From contig MDJM01000078.1 of NCBI GenBank assembly GCA_001994995.1, forward strand, positions 29,226-93,225: 64,000 nucleotides of DNA, given 5' to 3'. The translations under genes were made by a program, and so were the position numbers. The number at the start of each line of letters is the position of its first letter. Within the stretch, counting starts at the first letter, position 1. The notes under the pieces were generated by a model. It was not told where the DNA came from. It ran no database searches and worked only from the letters and a program-made list of their open reading frames with translations. The DNA comes from Candidatus Parepulonipiscium sp. PG-Nuni2H_MBin01. GTDB taxonomy: Bacteria; Bacillota; Clostridia; Lachnospirales; Cellulosilyticaceae. Of this stretch, positions 63,405 through 64,000 are shown in pieces.

Positions 63405-64000
63405 TTAATTATCTGTATTTGCAAATAATGCCTTTGCAAAACTTTCAGCATCAAACACTTGTAAATCCTCGATAGCTTCACCCACACCGACATATTTTAC
63501 AGGTACATTTAAACTAGAGCAAATTCCTACCACTGCCCCACCTTTTGCAGTGCCATCAAGCTTTGTAAGAATAATTCCATCTACCTTAGCCACTTCTTTA
63601 AATATTTTTACTTGTGATATAGCATTTTGCCCAGTAGTTGCATCTAAAACTATAAGCACCTCTTTATTTGCCTCGGGGTACTCTTTTTCTATAATTCTTG
63701 ATATCTTCTCTAATTCTTTCATTAAATTAACTTTATTTTGCAATCGTCCTGCTGTGTCACATATTAAAACATCAGCTTTTCTAGCCTTTGCTGCCTGAAT
63801 TGCATCATAAACTACTGATGCGGGGTCCGACCCTTCAGAATTTTTTATTAAATCTACTCCTGCTCTGTTCGTCCAAATTTGTAATTGCTCTATAGCAGCA
63901 GCTCTAAATGTGTCCGCAGCAGCAACTAATACTTTTTTCCCATCTTGATTTAATTGGTGTGATATTTTTCCTATACTAGTAGTTTGCCCTACACCATTTA
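63405..64000 (-). CDS. ftsY: SRP receptor GTPase FtsY, C-terminal part (N-terminus outside window)
   Basis: FtsY is the membrane receptor for the SRP. About 198 residues of the G domain are present, from just before the P-loop to the end: [15 protein letters not shown], the DTAGRLQNK motif, [14 protein letters not shown] and [14 protein letters not shown]. The start is off the edge; no stop lies between here and the last base. In the P-loop the codon at 63984-63986 is CAA, giving [11 protein letters not shown] where the family has NGVGKTT. The rest looks normal. It is next to ylxM, the expected order. Confidence 0.93.
   Translation of the reverse strand, partial: NGVGQTTSIGKISHQLNQDGKKVLVAAADTFRAAAIEQLQIWTNRAGVDLIKNSEGSDPASVVYDAIQAAKARKADVLICDTAGRLQNKVNLMKELEKISRIIEKEYPEANKEVLIVLDATTGQNAISQVKIFKEVAKVDGIILTKLDGTAKGGAVVGICSSLNVPVKYVGVGEAIEDLQVFDAESFAKALFANTDN

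Overview
The window is AT-rich and reads as one nearly unbroken chromosomal stretch from a motile, spore-forming clostridial Firmicute. The Lachnospirales (Cellulosilyticum/Epulopiscium-like) fit best by gene order and protein style, but the genus cannot be fixed from this sequence. Evidence for this is a full flagellar export apparatus of the Gram-positive type (FliY, FlbD/SwrD, CheC/CheD, FlhF/FlhG), the spore-coat ATPase SpoIVA, a SpoIIM-like protein, DivIVA/SepF, RNase Y, and the classical ftsY-ylxM-ffh-rpsP-khpA-rimM-trmD-rplS cluster. All but one of about 75 genes lie on the minus strand, so transcription runs from high to low coordinates.

Region 1 (about 1-31212) is the fla/che operon. 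It starts at a strong sigma-A-type promoter (31184-31212) and runs flgB-flgC-fliE-fliF-fliG-fliH-fliI-fliJ-[repeat protein]-motE-fliK-flgD-flgE-flgE-flbD-motA-motB-fliL-fliM-fliY-cheY-fliO-fliP-fliQ-fliR-flhB-[flhB C-domain]-flhA-flhF-flhG-cheA-cheW-cheC-cheD-sigD-[102 aa protein]-[partial membrane protein]. It encodes rod, MS-ring, switch, export gate, hook, stator, chemotaxis signalling and the late sigma factor. Departures from a textbook operon are a 220-residue protein made almost entirely of 16-22-residue repeats between fliJ and motE, two tandem full-length hook genes, an orphan FlhB C-domain, no cheB, and several intercistronic hairpins without U-tracts.

Region 2 (31.2-43.8 kb) holds a SpoIIM-like membrane protein, a divergent NfeD-like gene (the only plus-strand gene), an aspartate-type aminotransferase with its own promoter and long leader, the cinA-recA-rny group, and a cell-envelope/division cluster (rluD-like, lspA, divIVA, ylmH, sepF, yggS, HlyD-like adaptor).

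Region 3 (43.8-46.8 kb) is a small accessory pair: an Rpn/PD-(D/E)XK nuclease-like protein and a leucine-rich-repeat lipoprotein. Region 4 (46.8-53.1 kb) is spoIVA, gpsA, plsY, der, a DUF512 radical-SAM protein and pgeF. Region 5 (53.8-64.0 kb) is the SRP/translation cluster, carrying yraN, a second stand-alone FlhB C-domain, a FliK/YlqG-like protein, rnhB, three type I signal peptidases, rbgA, rplS, trmD, rimM, khpA, rpsP, ffh, ylxM and the C-terminal part of ftsY. The visible FtsY P-loop reads GVGQTT instead of the expected GVGKTT.
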